Assembly (NCBI RefSeq): GCF_002892835.1
Contig: NZ_PJMB01000001.1
Location: 124,001-188,000 of the forward strand
Length of the DNA: 64,000 nucleotides
From: Arthrobacter sp. AFG7.2
GTDB lineage: Bacteria > Actinomycetota > Actinomycetes > Actinomycetales > Micrococcaceae
Direction: 5' to 3'
Shown: positions 57,552 to 64,000 of the stretch, in pieces
Numbering within the stretch: position 1 is the first letter of the stretch
Layout: every line of letters begins with the position of its first letter
Notes under the pieces: model-generated
What the model saw: the letters and a program-made list of their open reading frames with translations, nothing else
What the model was told of the DNA's origin: nothing
Database searches by the model: none
Made by a program: the position numbers and the translations under genes

Positions 57552-58366
57552 CAGGCAGCCTCTTCCGCCAGGGCATGCGCCTCTGCATGATGGTGGGTGG
57601 TGGCATCCGGCAGGCCCACCACAACGATGCGGCCGTTGGCGTGGATGACTTCCACGTGGCTGCCGTAGAGATCGGAAAGGACTTCCGTGGTCATGACGTC
57701 GTCGGGAGCGCCCACCTTGAAGCGGCCGCCGGCAAGGTAGAGCACCCGGTCAACGTAATCGATGATGGGGTTGATTTCGTGGGTCACAAAAACCACGGCA
57801 CTGTTCTGCTCGCGGCACTGCTGGTTGATGAGGGCGCTGACTGCCTGCTGGTGGTGGAGGTCCAAAGACAGAAGTGGTTCGTCGCAGAGAAGGACCTGGG
57901 GATCCGTGGCCAGCGCCTGCGCCACCCGGAGCCGCTGCTGTTCGCCGCCGGAGAGCTGCCCTACCGGGACTTTGGCGTACTCCGTGGCCCCTACAAGGTC
58001 AAGCAGCTGGTCTATCCTGCGGTTGGCTTTGGTTGAAGATAGTCGCAGCCCCCAGCGGTGCCCGTCCACACCCAGGCCAACGAGGTCCCTGGCACGCATC
58101 GGGGTATCGGGGGCGAAGGACTTCTGCTGGGGTATGTAGCCAATCAGGCTGCTGCCCCGTTCCACGGGACGCCCGCCAAGCATGGCCTGCCCCTGATGAA
58201 GTCCCTGGAGCCCCAGCAGGACTTTCAGGAAACTGGTCTTGCCACTGCCGTTGGGACCAAGCACGGCGAAGAATTCTCCGGGCTTGATGTCCAGGTCAAG
58301 GTCCTCCCAGAGCGCCCGCTGACCGAACTTCAGGGACGCGCCGGTGAGGCTGACCACGGGTTTCAA
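57551..58366 (-). CDS. znuC: Zinc ABC transporter ATPase ZnuC
   Basis: 271 residues. Walker A GPNGSGKTSFL, signature LSGGEQQRLRVAQAL, Walker B VLLCDEPLLSLD, H-loop VTHE. Starts with TTG at 58366, overlapping the znuA stop by four bases (TTGA). The C-terminus has histidines (TTHHHAEAHA). Confidence 0.94.
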   Translation of the reverse strand: MKPVVSLTGASLKFGQRALWEDLDLDIKPGEFFAVLGPNGSGKTSFLKVLLGLQGLHQGQAMLGGRPVERGSSLIGYIPQQKSFAPDTPMRARDLVGLGVDGHRWGLRLSSTKANRRIDQLLDLVGATEYAKVPVGQLSGGEQQRLRVAQALATDPQVLLCDEPLLSLDLHHQQAVSALINQQCREQNSAVVFVTHEINPIIDYVDRVLYLAGGRFKVGAPDDVMTTEVLSDLYGSHVEVIHANGRIVVVGLPDATTHHHAEAHALAEEAA

Positions 58367-59352
58367 CTATTTGTCTCCAGAACCTTGCTGATGTTGTCCA
58401 CATTGTCCGTCATCCACTGGAGGTACGTCTTGCCCTCCGGCAGTGTTTCATTGAAGTCGACCACTGGAACACCGGCATTTTCCGCCGCCTTCTTCAGCGC
58501 TTCGGTCTGCGGACCTTCAGTCTGGCTGTTGTAGGCGAGCAGCAGCACCGACTTCGAAGCCAAAAGGTCCGTGGCTGCCTTGAGGACCGCAGGCGGAACG
58601 TCCGAGCCTTCTTCAATCGCAGCAGTGTAGTCCTCAGGGGTAGAGTTCACCAGCCCGGCATCCTCGAGGAGGTACAGCGGAACGGGTTCGGTCACGGCAA
58701 CCCGCGCACCCGCCGAGACGGGCTTCAAGGCCTCCAGCTTTCCGTGCAGTTCCTCGATGCTGGATGTCAGGGCTGAGGCATTGGCCTGGAACGTGGACGC
58801 CGAGGCTGGGTCCAGCTCACCAAGCTTTGCTGCGATCTTAGCGGCCAGCTGTTCCATGGCCGGCAGGCTATACCAGACGTGCTCATTCAGTTCACCGTGG
58901 TCATGGGCAGTCTCGTCCCCTGCCGCCGTTTCCGTAGCCGGGGCTTCGGAGGAGGGGGCTTCCTCCTCCGGGTGCGCCATGCCGGAGAGTTCGACGGCGT
59001 TCAGCACCTTTCCGTCGTCCAGGCCGCTGTCCTCTGCCAGGGTATGGATGAAGTCGTCGTAGCCGCCGCCGTTTTCCAGGACAAGGTCAGCTTTGGAGAC
59101 TGCCAGCCGGTCCTGGGCATTTGCTTCGTAGGAATGCGGATCCTGGCTGGTCTTGGTGATGATGGCGGTGACGTTCACTTTGTCGCCGCCGATGGTTTTG
59201 GCGATGTCCCCGTAGACATTCGTCGATGCCACAACGTTGATCCCGTCGGCGGCCTCGGGCGACGATTCAGCCTGCGGGCTGCAGGCGGTGAGCAGGAGGC
59301 CGAGCCCGGCCAGGGCGGCAAGGATCGATCGGGTGGCAGCTGGACGGCGCAC
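58363..59352 (-). CDS. znuA: Zinc-binding lipoprotein ZnuA
   Basis: 329 residues from GTG at 59352. Signal peptide RRPAATRSILAALAGLGLLLTAC gives a lipobox LTAC, so it is membrane-anchored outside. Metal ligand regions are DPHSYEAN, then an acidic, His-bearing loop (HPEEEAPSSEAPATE and AHDHGELNEHVW) typical of zinc rather than manganese binding proteins. TGAGG lies about six bases before the GTG, which is why it is chosen over a TTG at 59385. Confidence 0.93.
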   Translation of the reverse strand: MRRPAATRSILAALAGLGLLLTACSPQAESSPEAADGINVVASTNVYGDIAKTIGGDKVNVTAIITKTSQDPHSYEANAQDRLAVSKADLVLENGGGYDDFIHTLAEDSGLDDGKVLNAVELSGMAHPEEEAPSSEAPATETAAGDETAHDHGELNEHVWYSLPAMEQLAAKIAAKLGELDPASASTFQANASALTSSIEELHGKLEALKPVSAGARVAVTEPVPLYLLEDAGLVNSTPEDYTAAIEEGSDVPPAVLKAATDLLASKSVLLLAYNSQTEGPQTEALKKAAENAGVPVVDFNETLPEGKTYLQWMTDNVDNISKVLETNS

Positions 59353-59401
59353 GGAAACCTCATTCACAAGGGAGGGCGAAAACAACCACTCCAGCTTATA
59401 C

Positions 59402-59426
59402 CTAAATAGGAATCATTCCTATTTAG
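59402..59426 (-). promoter_or_regulatory. Zur-type operator of znuABC
   Basis: A perfect 12-1-12 inverted repeat (arms CTAAATAGGAAT/ATTCCTATTTAG), 50 bases before the znuA start. Its centre GGAATCATTCC fits the actinobacterial Zur box pattern (TGAAAATCATTTTCA type). A -10-like TATAAG on the minus strand lies at 59393-59398, so a bound Zur would block the promoter when zinc is sufficient. Confidence 0.85.
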
Positions 59427-59482
59427 CCCAGTCTTCCCCCGAAACCCGCGCCCTCCCCGCACTGCGGAAGGGCGCCGTCGGG

Positions 59483-60553
59483 CTATCCGCCGTTCGGCTG
59501 CCCCAGCCGCCTGATCCCGGTGGCCTGGGTGGCATCACGGATCTCACCGACCAGCTGCTCGATGACGTCCTCGAGGAACAGGACGCCCTGCGTGTTGCCG
59601 TCCGGTCCAATCACCCGGGCCAGATGGGATCCCGTCCTCTGCATAACGGACATCGCCTTCTCAATCTCATCGCCGAGGGCCAGATTGGCCAGGGACCGGA
59701 TGCGGCTTTCCGCGATGGGCCGTTCATAGGCCTGCTCGGGGATGGACAACACATCCTTGACGTGGAGATAGCCGTACAGCATGTCGTCGTCGTCAAGCAT
59801 GGGGAACCGGGAAAATCCGGTCCGGCTCACGGCCTTTTCGAACTCCACCGGGGTGGTGGCGGCCCTGAGCATGACCAGCTTCTCCAGCGGGACCATAATG
59901 TCCGCGGCGGTGTAGTCGGAAAATTCCAACGCGCCCGTTATGAGCCCCGCGTCGTCGTCCACCAGTCCGTGGCGGGTGGATTCCTGCACGATGGACTGCA
60001 CCTCCTCCAGGGTGAAGGAGGAGTTGACCTCATCCTTGGGCTCGATACGGAGCATCTTGAGGATGTGGTTCGCTGACCAGTTCAGGACGGAGATGACGGG
60101 GTGGACCAGCCGTGCCACGAACATCAGCGGCGGGGCCAGCAGGAGTGCTGCCTTGTCAGCGACGCTGACCGAGATGTTCTTCGGAACCATCTCGCCAAAG
60201 GTCACATGCAGGAACGTCACCAGCATCAGCGCCACGGCGAAAGCGGCCACGTCGGCAACTTCCTTCGGCAGGCCCAGCGTCTCCAACGGGACAGCGAGCA
60301 GGTGGTGGATTGCCGGTTCGGCCACCAGCAGGATCAGCAGCGAGCAGACCGTGATACCCAGCTGTGCACACGCCAGCATCAGAGATACGTTCTCCATGGC
60401 GCGAAGCGTGGTCTGCGCCCGCTTCGAACCGGCTTCTGCCAGCGGCTCGATCTGGCTTCGCCGGGCGGACATGACTGCGAATTCAGCAGCCACAAAGAAG
60501 GCGTTTCCGAGCAGCAGGACGCCCAGCCAGAAGATGCCGGCCCAGTCACTCAT
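59483..60553 (-). CDS. CorC/CNNM-type membrane protein with CBS domains
   Basis: 356 residues. An N-terminal DUF21/CNNM membrane domain (WLGVLLLGNAFFVAAEFAVMSARRSQ) is followed by two CBS domains (DIMVPLEKLVMLRAATTPVEFEKA and LARVIGPDGNTQGVLFLEDVIEQL). Family members are annotated hemolysin or magnesium/cobalt efflux; transport is not proven. It overlaps the next gene (ATGA). Confidence 0.92.
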   Translation of the reverse strand: MSDWAGIFWLGVLLLGNAFFVAAEFAVMSARRSQIEPLAEAGSKRAQTTLRAMENVSLMLACAQLGITVCSLLILLVAEPAIHHLLAVPLETLGLPKEVADVAAFAVALMLVTFLHVTFGEMVPKNISVSVADKAALLLAPPLMFVARLVHPVISVLNWSANHILKMLRIEPKDEVNSSFTLEEVQSIVQESTRHGLVDDDAGLITGALEFSDYTAADIMVPLEKLVMLRAATTPVEFEKAVSRTGFSRFPMLDDDDMLYGYLHVKDVLSIPEQAYERPIAESRIRSLANLALGDEIEKAMSVMQRTGSHLARVIGPDGNTQGVLFLEDVIEQLVGEIRDATQATGIRRLGQPNGG

Positions 60554-61920
60554 CGTTCAGCCCTGTCGTCGCGTTCGGTCCTGTCGCCACGGTCAAGACC
60601 GCTATCGCTGTCGGCATGCCCCGGTTCGGGGGCCGGCCGGAAACAGATGCGGTCGATACGCCGCCCGTCCATCCGGGTCACGCTCAGCGTCCCGCCGCCG
60701 ACGGGGACGGCATCCCCTACAACGGCGATCCGCCCCAGCTTGCTCATGACGTACCCGCCCACGGTTTCGTAAGCTGCTTCATCCGGAACACTCAAGCGGG
60801 GAATCTGCTCGGACAATTCGTCCGGGCGAAGCAGGCCCGGGAAGTACCAGTCCCCCGAGGCGCTTTGCAGCAGCCCGGGCCGGACCTTGTCGTGTTCGTC
60901 CGCCACTTCTCCCACGATCTCCTCCACGAGGTCTTCGAGGGTAGCGATGCCGGCAGTGCCGCCATACTCATCCAGGACGACGGCGAGCTGGAGGTTGCCC
61001 TCCCGGAGCTCTGCCAGCAGGGCGTCAAGGTGGATGGTCTCGGGGACCCGGAGCACCTCGGTCATGATGGCACCGGCTTCGAGGTTCTGGCGGCGGTCCC
61101 ACGGCACTGCCACGGCCTTCTTGACGTGGACCAGCCCACGGATGTCGTCGGCTGAGTCGCCAATCACCGGGAACCGGGAGTACCCGGTACGGCGCGCAGC
61201 ACTCAGGACATCGGAGACGGGCTGGCCGGCATCGATGGTTTCCACCCGGATGCGCGGGGTCATCACATCCGCGGCCGTCCTGGTGGAGAAGTTCAACGTG
61301 CGCGCAACAAAGTTTGCAGTGCCGGCGTCAAGGGTACCCATCGCCGCCGAACGGCGGACCAGCGATGCGAGTTCCGACGGCGTCCGGGCTCCTGAGATTT
61401 CCTCCTTCGCCTCCAGTCCAAAGGCGTTCAGCACCTTGTTGGAAACGCCGTTGAGGACCACGATCGCCGGTTTGAAGACAGCGGTGAACATCAGCTGCGG
61501 CCGGGCGAGGGCCCGGCCAACGGGGAAGGACAGTGCTATGGCCATGTTCTTGGGTACCAGTTCGCCCAGGAGCATGGACAGCAGGGTGGCGAGCACCATG
61601 GCCAGGACCAGGGAGACGGACGCCACCGCGACGTCGGGAAGTCCGACGGCGGTGAGCGGGGCTTCCAGGAGGCGCCCCACCGACGGCTCCATGACGTAGC
61701 CGGTCAGGAGCGTTGTCAGCGTGATGCCGAGCTGGCAGCTGGAAAGCTGGGTAGAGAGGGATTTTAGACAGGTGAGCAAAGGAACAGCGCCGGTGTCGCC
61801 GTCGTCGATGGCGCGCTGGACTGTTGGCTGGTCCAGTGCGATGAGGGAAAATTCGACAGCGACGAAGAACCCCGTGCCGGCGATCAGCAGCAGTCCTGCT
61901 GCAAGGAGAAGCCACTCCAT
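60550..61920 (-). CDS. CorC/CNNM-type membrane protein with CBS and transporter-associated domain
   Basis: 456 residues, paralogue of the following gene and cotranscribed with it. DUF21 domain (GTGFFVAVEFSLIALDQPTVQ), CBS pair (DVMTPRIRVETID; LVHVKKAVAVP) and the C-terminal CorC_HlyC domain (DWYFPGLLRPDEL). The tail GLDRGDRTERDDRAER is charged and low in complexity. Confidence 0.92.
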   Translation of the reverse strand: MEWLLLAAGLLLIAGTGFFVAVEFSLIALDQPTVQRAIDDGDTGAVPLLTCLKSLSTQLSSCQLGITLTTLLTGYVMEPSVGRLLEAPLTAVGLPDVAVASVSLVLAMVLATLLSMLLGELVPKNMAIALSFPVGRALARPQLMFTAVFKPAIVVLNGVSNKVLNAFGLEAKEEISGARTPSELASLVRRSAAMGTLDAGTANFVARTLNFSTRTAADVMTPRIRVETIDAGQPVSDVLSAARRTGYSRFPVIGDSADDIRGLVHVKKAVAVPWDRRQNLEAGAIMTEVLRVPETIHLDALLAELREGNLQLAVVLDEYGGTAGIATLEDLVEEIVGEVADEHDKVRPGLLQSASGDWYFPGLLRPDELSEQIPRLSVPDEAAYETVGGYVMSKLGRIAVVGDAVPVGGGTLSVTRMDGRRIDRICFRPAPEPGHADSDSGLDRGDRTERDDRAER

Positions 61921-62467
61921 TCAGCATCCCGCCTGGGCGGCGTTGGCTGACACGCTAAAGGAAGGGGAAGTGCGGAAACTGGCCAGTCCGCCCGGCGGAG
62001 GATGGTCGGCGGAAACCGACGCTCTTTCCTTGGGGGCTCTGGCCGGCTGGCCTGCCGGCGGGTGATGGGCTCGTGTTCGGGGTTTGCCGGCTCTGCGGGT
62101 GGACTGCGCGGCGCTGCTCTTCATGCTCCGCTGACAGCCCCCAGGCCGGCACCTAGATTTACTGTCCATAAGAGTTTCAGTCTACAGGAGGCACCTGTCC
62201 CGGCCTCACCGGCACCACGGCCGCCGCAACCGGCATCGCGGCCGTTTCACCGCCCGTAAACACATTCCCGGGGACACCGTTTTTCGCCATATTCCGCCGT
62301 TCCTGCGTCACTTCATGATTTGGGTCACCCTTATTGGCAGTTAACACAAGATGCTCACTAGACTTGCAAAGGTCTGGGTTCAGAGGACTCAGGGATCGGT
62401 TCGTACGTGTTGCTGAAGCGCCGTGGGGCCGGAGAGAAATCAAACTCATGGAAGAGGCGTATTTCAA
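61921..62467. other. Gene-poor stretch between corC-type genes and kgd
   Basis: 547 bases with no convincing gene apart from a possible 37-residue minus-strand ORF. The AT-rich part 62310-62370 holds a -35-like TTGGCA and may be a promoter for kgd, which would give it a leader of about 100 bases. A minus-strand ORF ending at 61921 is basic and low in complexity and is not taken as a gene. Confidence 0.6.
62177..62290 (-). CDS. Possible small ORF divergent from kgd
   Basis: 37 residues (MAKNGVPGNVFTGGETAAMPV and a Val/Pro-rich end). A GGCGG lies a few bases before the ATG. GC at third codon positions is about 65%, below the window norm, so evidence is weak. Function unknown. Confidence 0.22.
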   Translation of the reverse strand: MAKNGVPGNVFTGGETAAMPVAAAVVPVRPGQVPPVD

Positions 62468-64000
62468 GTGCCAGAGCAGCCCAGCCACCGTCTACCAGAG
62501 GAATTTGGCGGAAACGAGTGGCTCGTTGACGAACTGTACGAGCAGTACCAGCAGGACAAGAACGCCGTGGATGCCAAGTGGTGGCCGCTGTTTGAATCGT
62601 TCGAGTCGGGCAGTTCTTCTTCCAATGGAAATTCGGGGCACGCCGCGGCCCATCCCCCTACCCGGGAAATGCCCTCTGTGAAAGCAGCGCCGGCACCGTC
62701 GCCGGCAGCGGCTCCCGTTGTCCCCCCTGCCCCGGCCACCCCGCCGGCCTCCGCTCAGGCGCCGGCAAAGAATGCTCCGGCAACCGTGGCCCGCGATGGC
62801 GGCAAGAAGACCGAGGCCGGAACCGGCTCGCAGCCCATCCCCGCGCAGCTCCCCAAGAACGTCAAGGCGCCTACCGCTCCGGAAGAGGACGTCGTCTCCG
62901 TCCTCCGCGGCCCTGCCAAGGCGATTGCCACCAACATGGTCACCAGCCTCCAGGTGCCCACCGCCACCAGCGTCCGCGCCATCCCGGCCAAGCTGCTGAT
63001 CGATAACCGCGTGGTCATCAACTCGAACCTGGCCCGTGCCCGCGGCGGCAAGGTTTCCTTTACGCACCTCATCGGCTACGCCGTCATCCGTGCGCTTTCG
63101 CAGTTCCCTTCCATGAATGTGTACTACGACGAAGTGGACGGCAAGCCCGTTGCCGTGCAGCCGGCCCACGTCAACTTCGGCATCGCCATTGACATGCCGA
63201 AGCCGGACGGTACGCGCCTGCTGATGGTGCCCAACATCAAAAAGGCTGAAACCCTCAACTTCTCCGAGTTCTGGCACACCTATGAGGACCTCATCAAGCG
63301 TGCCCGCAACGGCAAGCTGACGGCCGAGGACCACCAGGGCACCACCGTGTCCCTCACCAATCCCGGCGGCATCGGCACCGTCCACTCGGTGCCGCGCCTT
63401 TCCAAGGGCCAGGCCGCCATCATCGGCGTGGGTGCCCTTGACTACCCGGCAGAGTTCCAGGGCGCAAGCGAAAAGATCATCGCCCAGAACGCCATCAGCA
63501 AGGTCCTCACTCTCACCTCCACCTACGATCACCGCGTGATCCAGGGTGCCGGCAGCGGCGAGTTCCTGAAGCTCGTGCACCAACTGCTCCTGGGTGCGCA
63601 GAACTTCTACGATGAGATTTTCGAATCCCTGCGTATCCCCTACGAGCCTGTGCGCTGGAGTGCCGACAAGCAGGTGGACCCGGCAGACCAGATCAACAAG
63701 GTTGCCCGGATCCAGCAGCTGATCCACTCCTACAGGGTCCGCGGCCACCTGATGGCCGACACCGATCCGCTGGAGTACGTCCAGCGCAAGCACCCGGACC
63801 TCGACATCCTGACCTACGGCCTGACGCTGTGGGACCTGGACCGCGAGTGGCCCACCGGCGGGTTCGGCGGCAAGCCGATGCTCAAGTTCCGCGATATCCT
63901 GGGCGTCCTGCGCGATGCCTACTGCCGCACCACCGGCATCGAATACATGCACATCCAGGAACCGGAAGAGCGCAAGTGGTTCCAGGACCAGCTGGAACAC
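62468..64000 (+). CDS. kgd: Multifunctional 2-oxoglutarate metabolism enzyme (Kgd/OdhA), cut by window edge
   Basis: First 511 residues of a protein normally about 1230 long. It starts with GTG (VPEQPSHRLPEEFGG), then a short E1o-type N-terminal segment (NEWLVDELYEQYQQDKNAV), a Pro/Ala linker, an E2 succinyltransferase-like domain with the catalytic TYDHRVIQGAGSGE, and the beginning of the E1o domain (VRGHLMADTDPLEYV). This E2-E1 fusion, without a lipoyl domain, is the actinobacterial form of 2-oxoglutarate dehydrogenase; the thiamine site lies beyond the edge. Confidence 0.96.
   Translation, partial: MPEQPSHRLPEEFGGNEWLVDELYEQYQQDKNAVDAKWWPLFESFESGSSSSNGNSGHAAAHPPTREMPSVKAAPAPSPAAAPVVPPAPATPPASAQAPAKNAPATVARDGGKKTEAGTGSQPIPAQLPKNVKAPTAPEEDVVSVLRGPAKAIATNMVTSLQVPTATSVRAIPAKLLIDNRVVINSNLARARGGKVSFTHLIGYAVIRALSQFPSMNVYYDEVDGKPVAVQPAHVNFGIAIDMPKPDGTRLLMVPNIKKAETLNFSEFWHTYEDLIKRARNGKLTAEDHQGTTVSLTNPGGIGTVHSVPRLSKGQAAIIGVGALDYPAEFQGASEKIIAQNAISKVLTLTSTYDHRVIQGAGSGEFLKLVHQLLLGAQNFYDEIFESLRIPYEPVRWSADKQVDPADQINKVARIQQLIHSYRVRGHLMADTDPLEYVQRKHPDLDILTYGLTLWDLDREWPTGGFGGKPMLKFRDILGVLRDAYCRTTGIEYMHIQEPEERKWFQDQLEH

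Noticed and set aside
61921-62169. Minus-strand ORF of 82 residues ending directly before the corC-type start
   Set aside because: Basic, low-complexity sequence without family similarity or a ribosome site. Probably chance in GC-rich DNA.

Overview
The window is a high-GC actinobacterial chromosome segment. The gene content, the protein sequences and the order argS-lysA-hom-thrC-thrB-rho-prfA-prmC-tsaC-wecA-atp operon-DUF2550-nucS fit a member of the Micrococcaceae (Arthrobacter/Pseudarthrobacter type). The same core order is known from Mycobacterium tuberculosis (argS to nucS, about Rv1292-Rv1321). I see no insertion sequence, prophage, CRISPR array or clear pseudogene. GTG and TTG starts are common, and many neighbouring genes overlap by 1 or 4 bases (TAGTG, TGATG, ATGA, GTGA), so much of the window is in translationally coupled operons.

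Left part (1-17.5 kb): a helicase cut by the window edge with DUF3039; nagB; an ABC exporter pair; a coupled thioredoxin-like/flavin oxidoreductase/DUF3253 run; an unrecognised multi-pass envelope protein; an AI-2E family transporter; an alpha/beta hydrolase; the mismatch-repair endonuclease nucS with its usual small neighbour; a cold-shock gene with a structured leader and a palindromic terminator; and a two-gene operon that probably makes and removes aminoacyl-phosphatidylglycerol.

Centre (17-41 kb, almost all minus strand): the complete F1Fo ATP synthase operon with two small AtpI-like genes; wecA, a GlfT-like glycosyltransferase and a TagA/WecG-family enzyme; tsaC, prmC and prfA; a nested palindrome where other actinobacteria often have rpmE; rho with a long low-complexity insertion; and the threonine/lysine/arginyl-tRNA run thrB, thrC, hom, lysA, argS.

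Right part (41-64 kb): a compact flavin electron-transfer cassette (FMN-binding lipoprotein, ApbE, and a fused RnfD/NqrB-like membrane plus ferredoxin-reductase-like protein), which is my main candidate for an under-described system; tRNA-Arg(CCG) with a terminator; an M15-like peptidase; a protealysin-like M4 peptidase with an emfourin-type inhibitor; a GlxA-type regulator; hrpA; a HIT/alcohol dehydrogenase/rhodanese operon divergent from a Cds1-like PLP enzyme; zur-znuBCA with a 25-base palindromic Zur-type operator; two CorC/CNNM-type proteins; and the start of kgd, which runs off the right edge.
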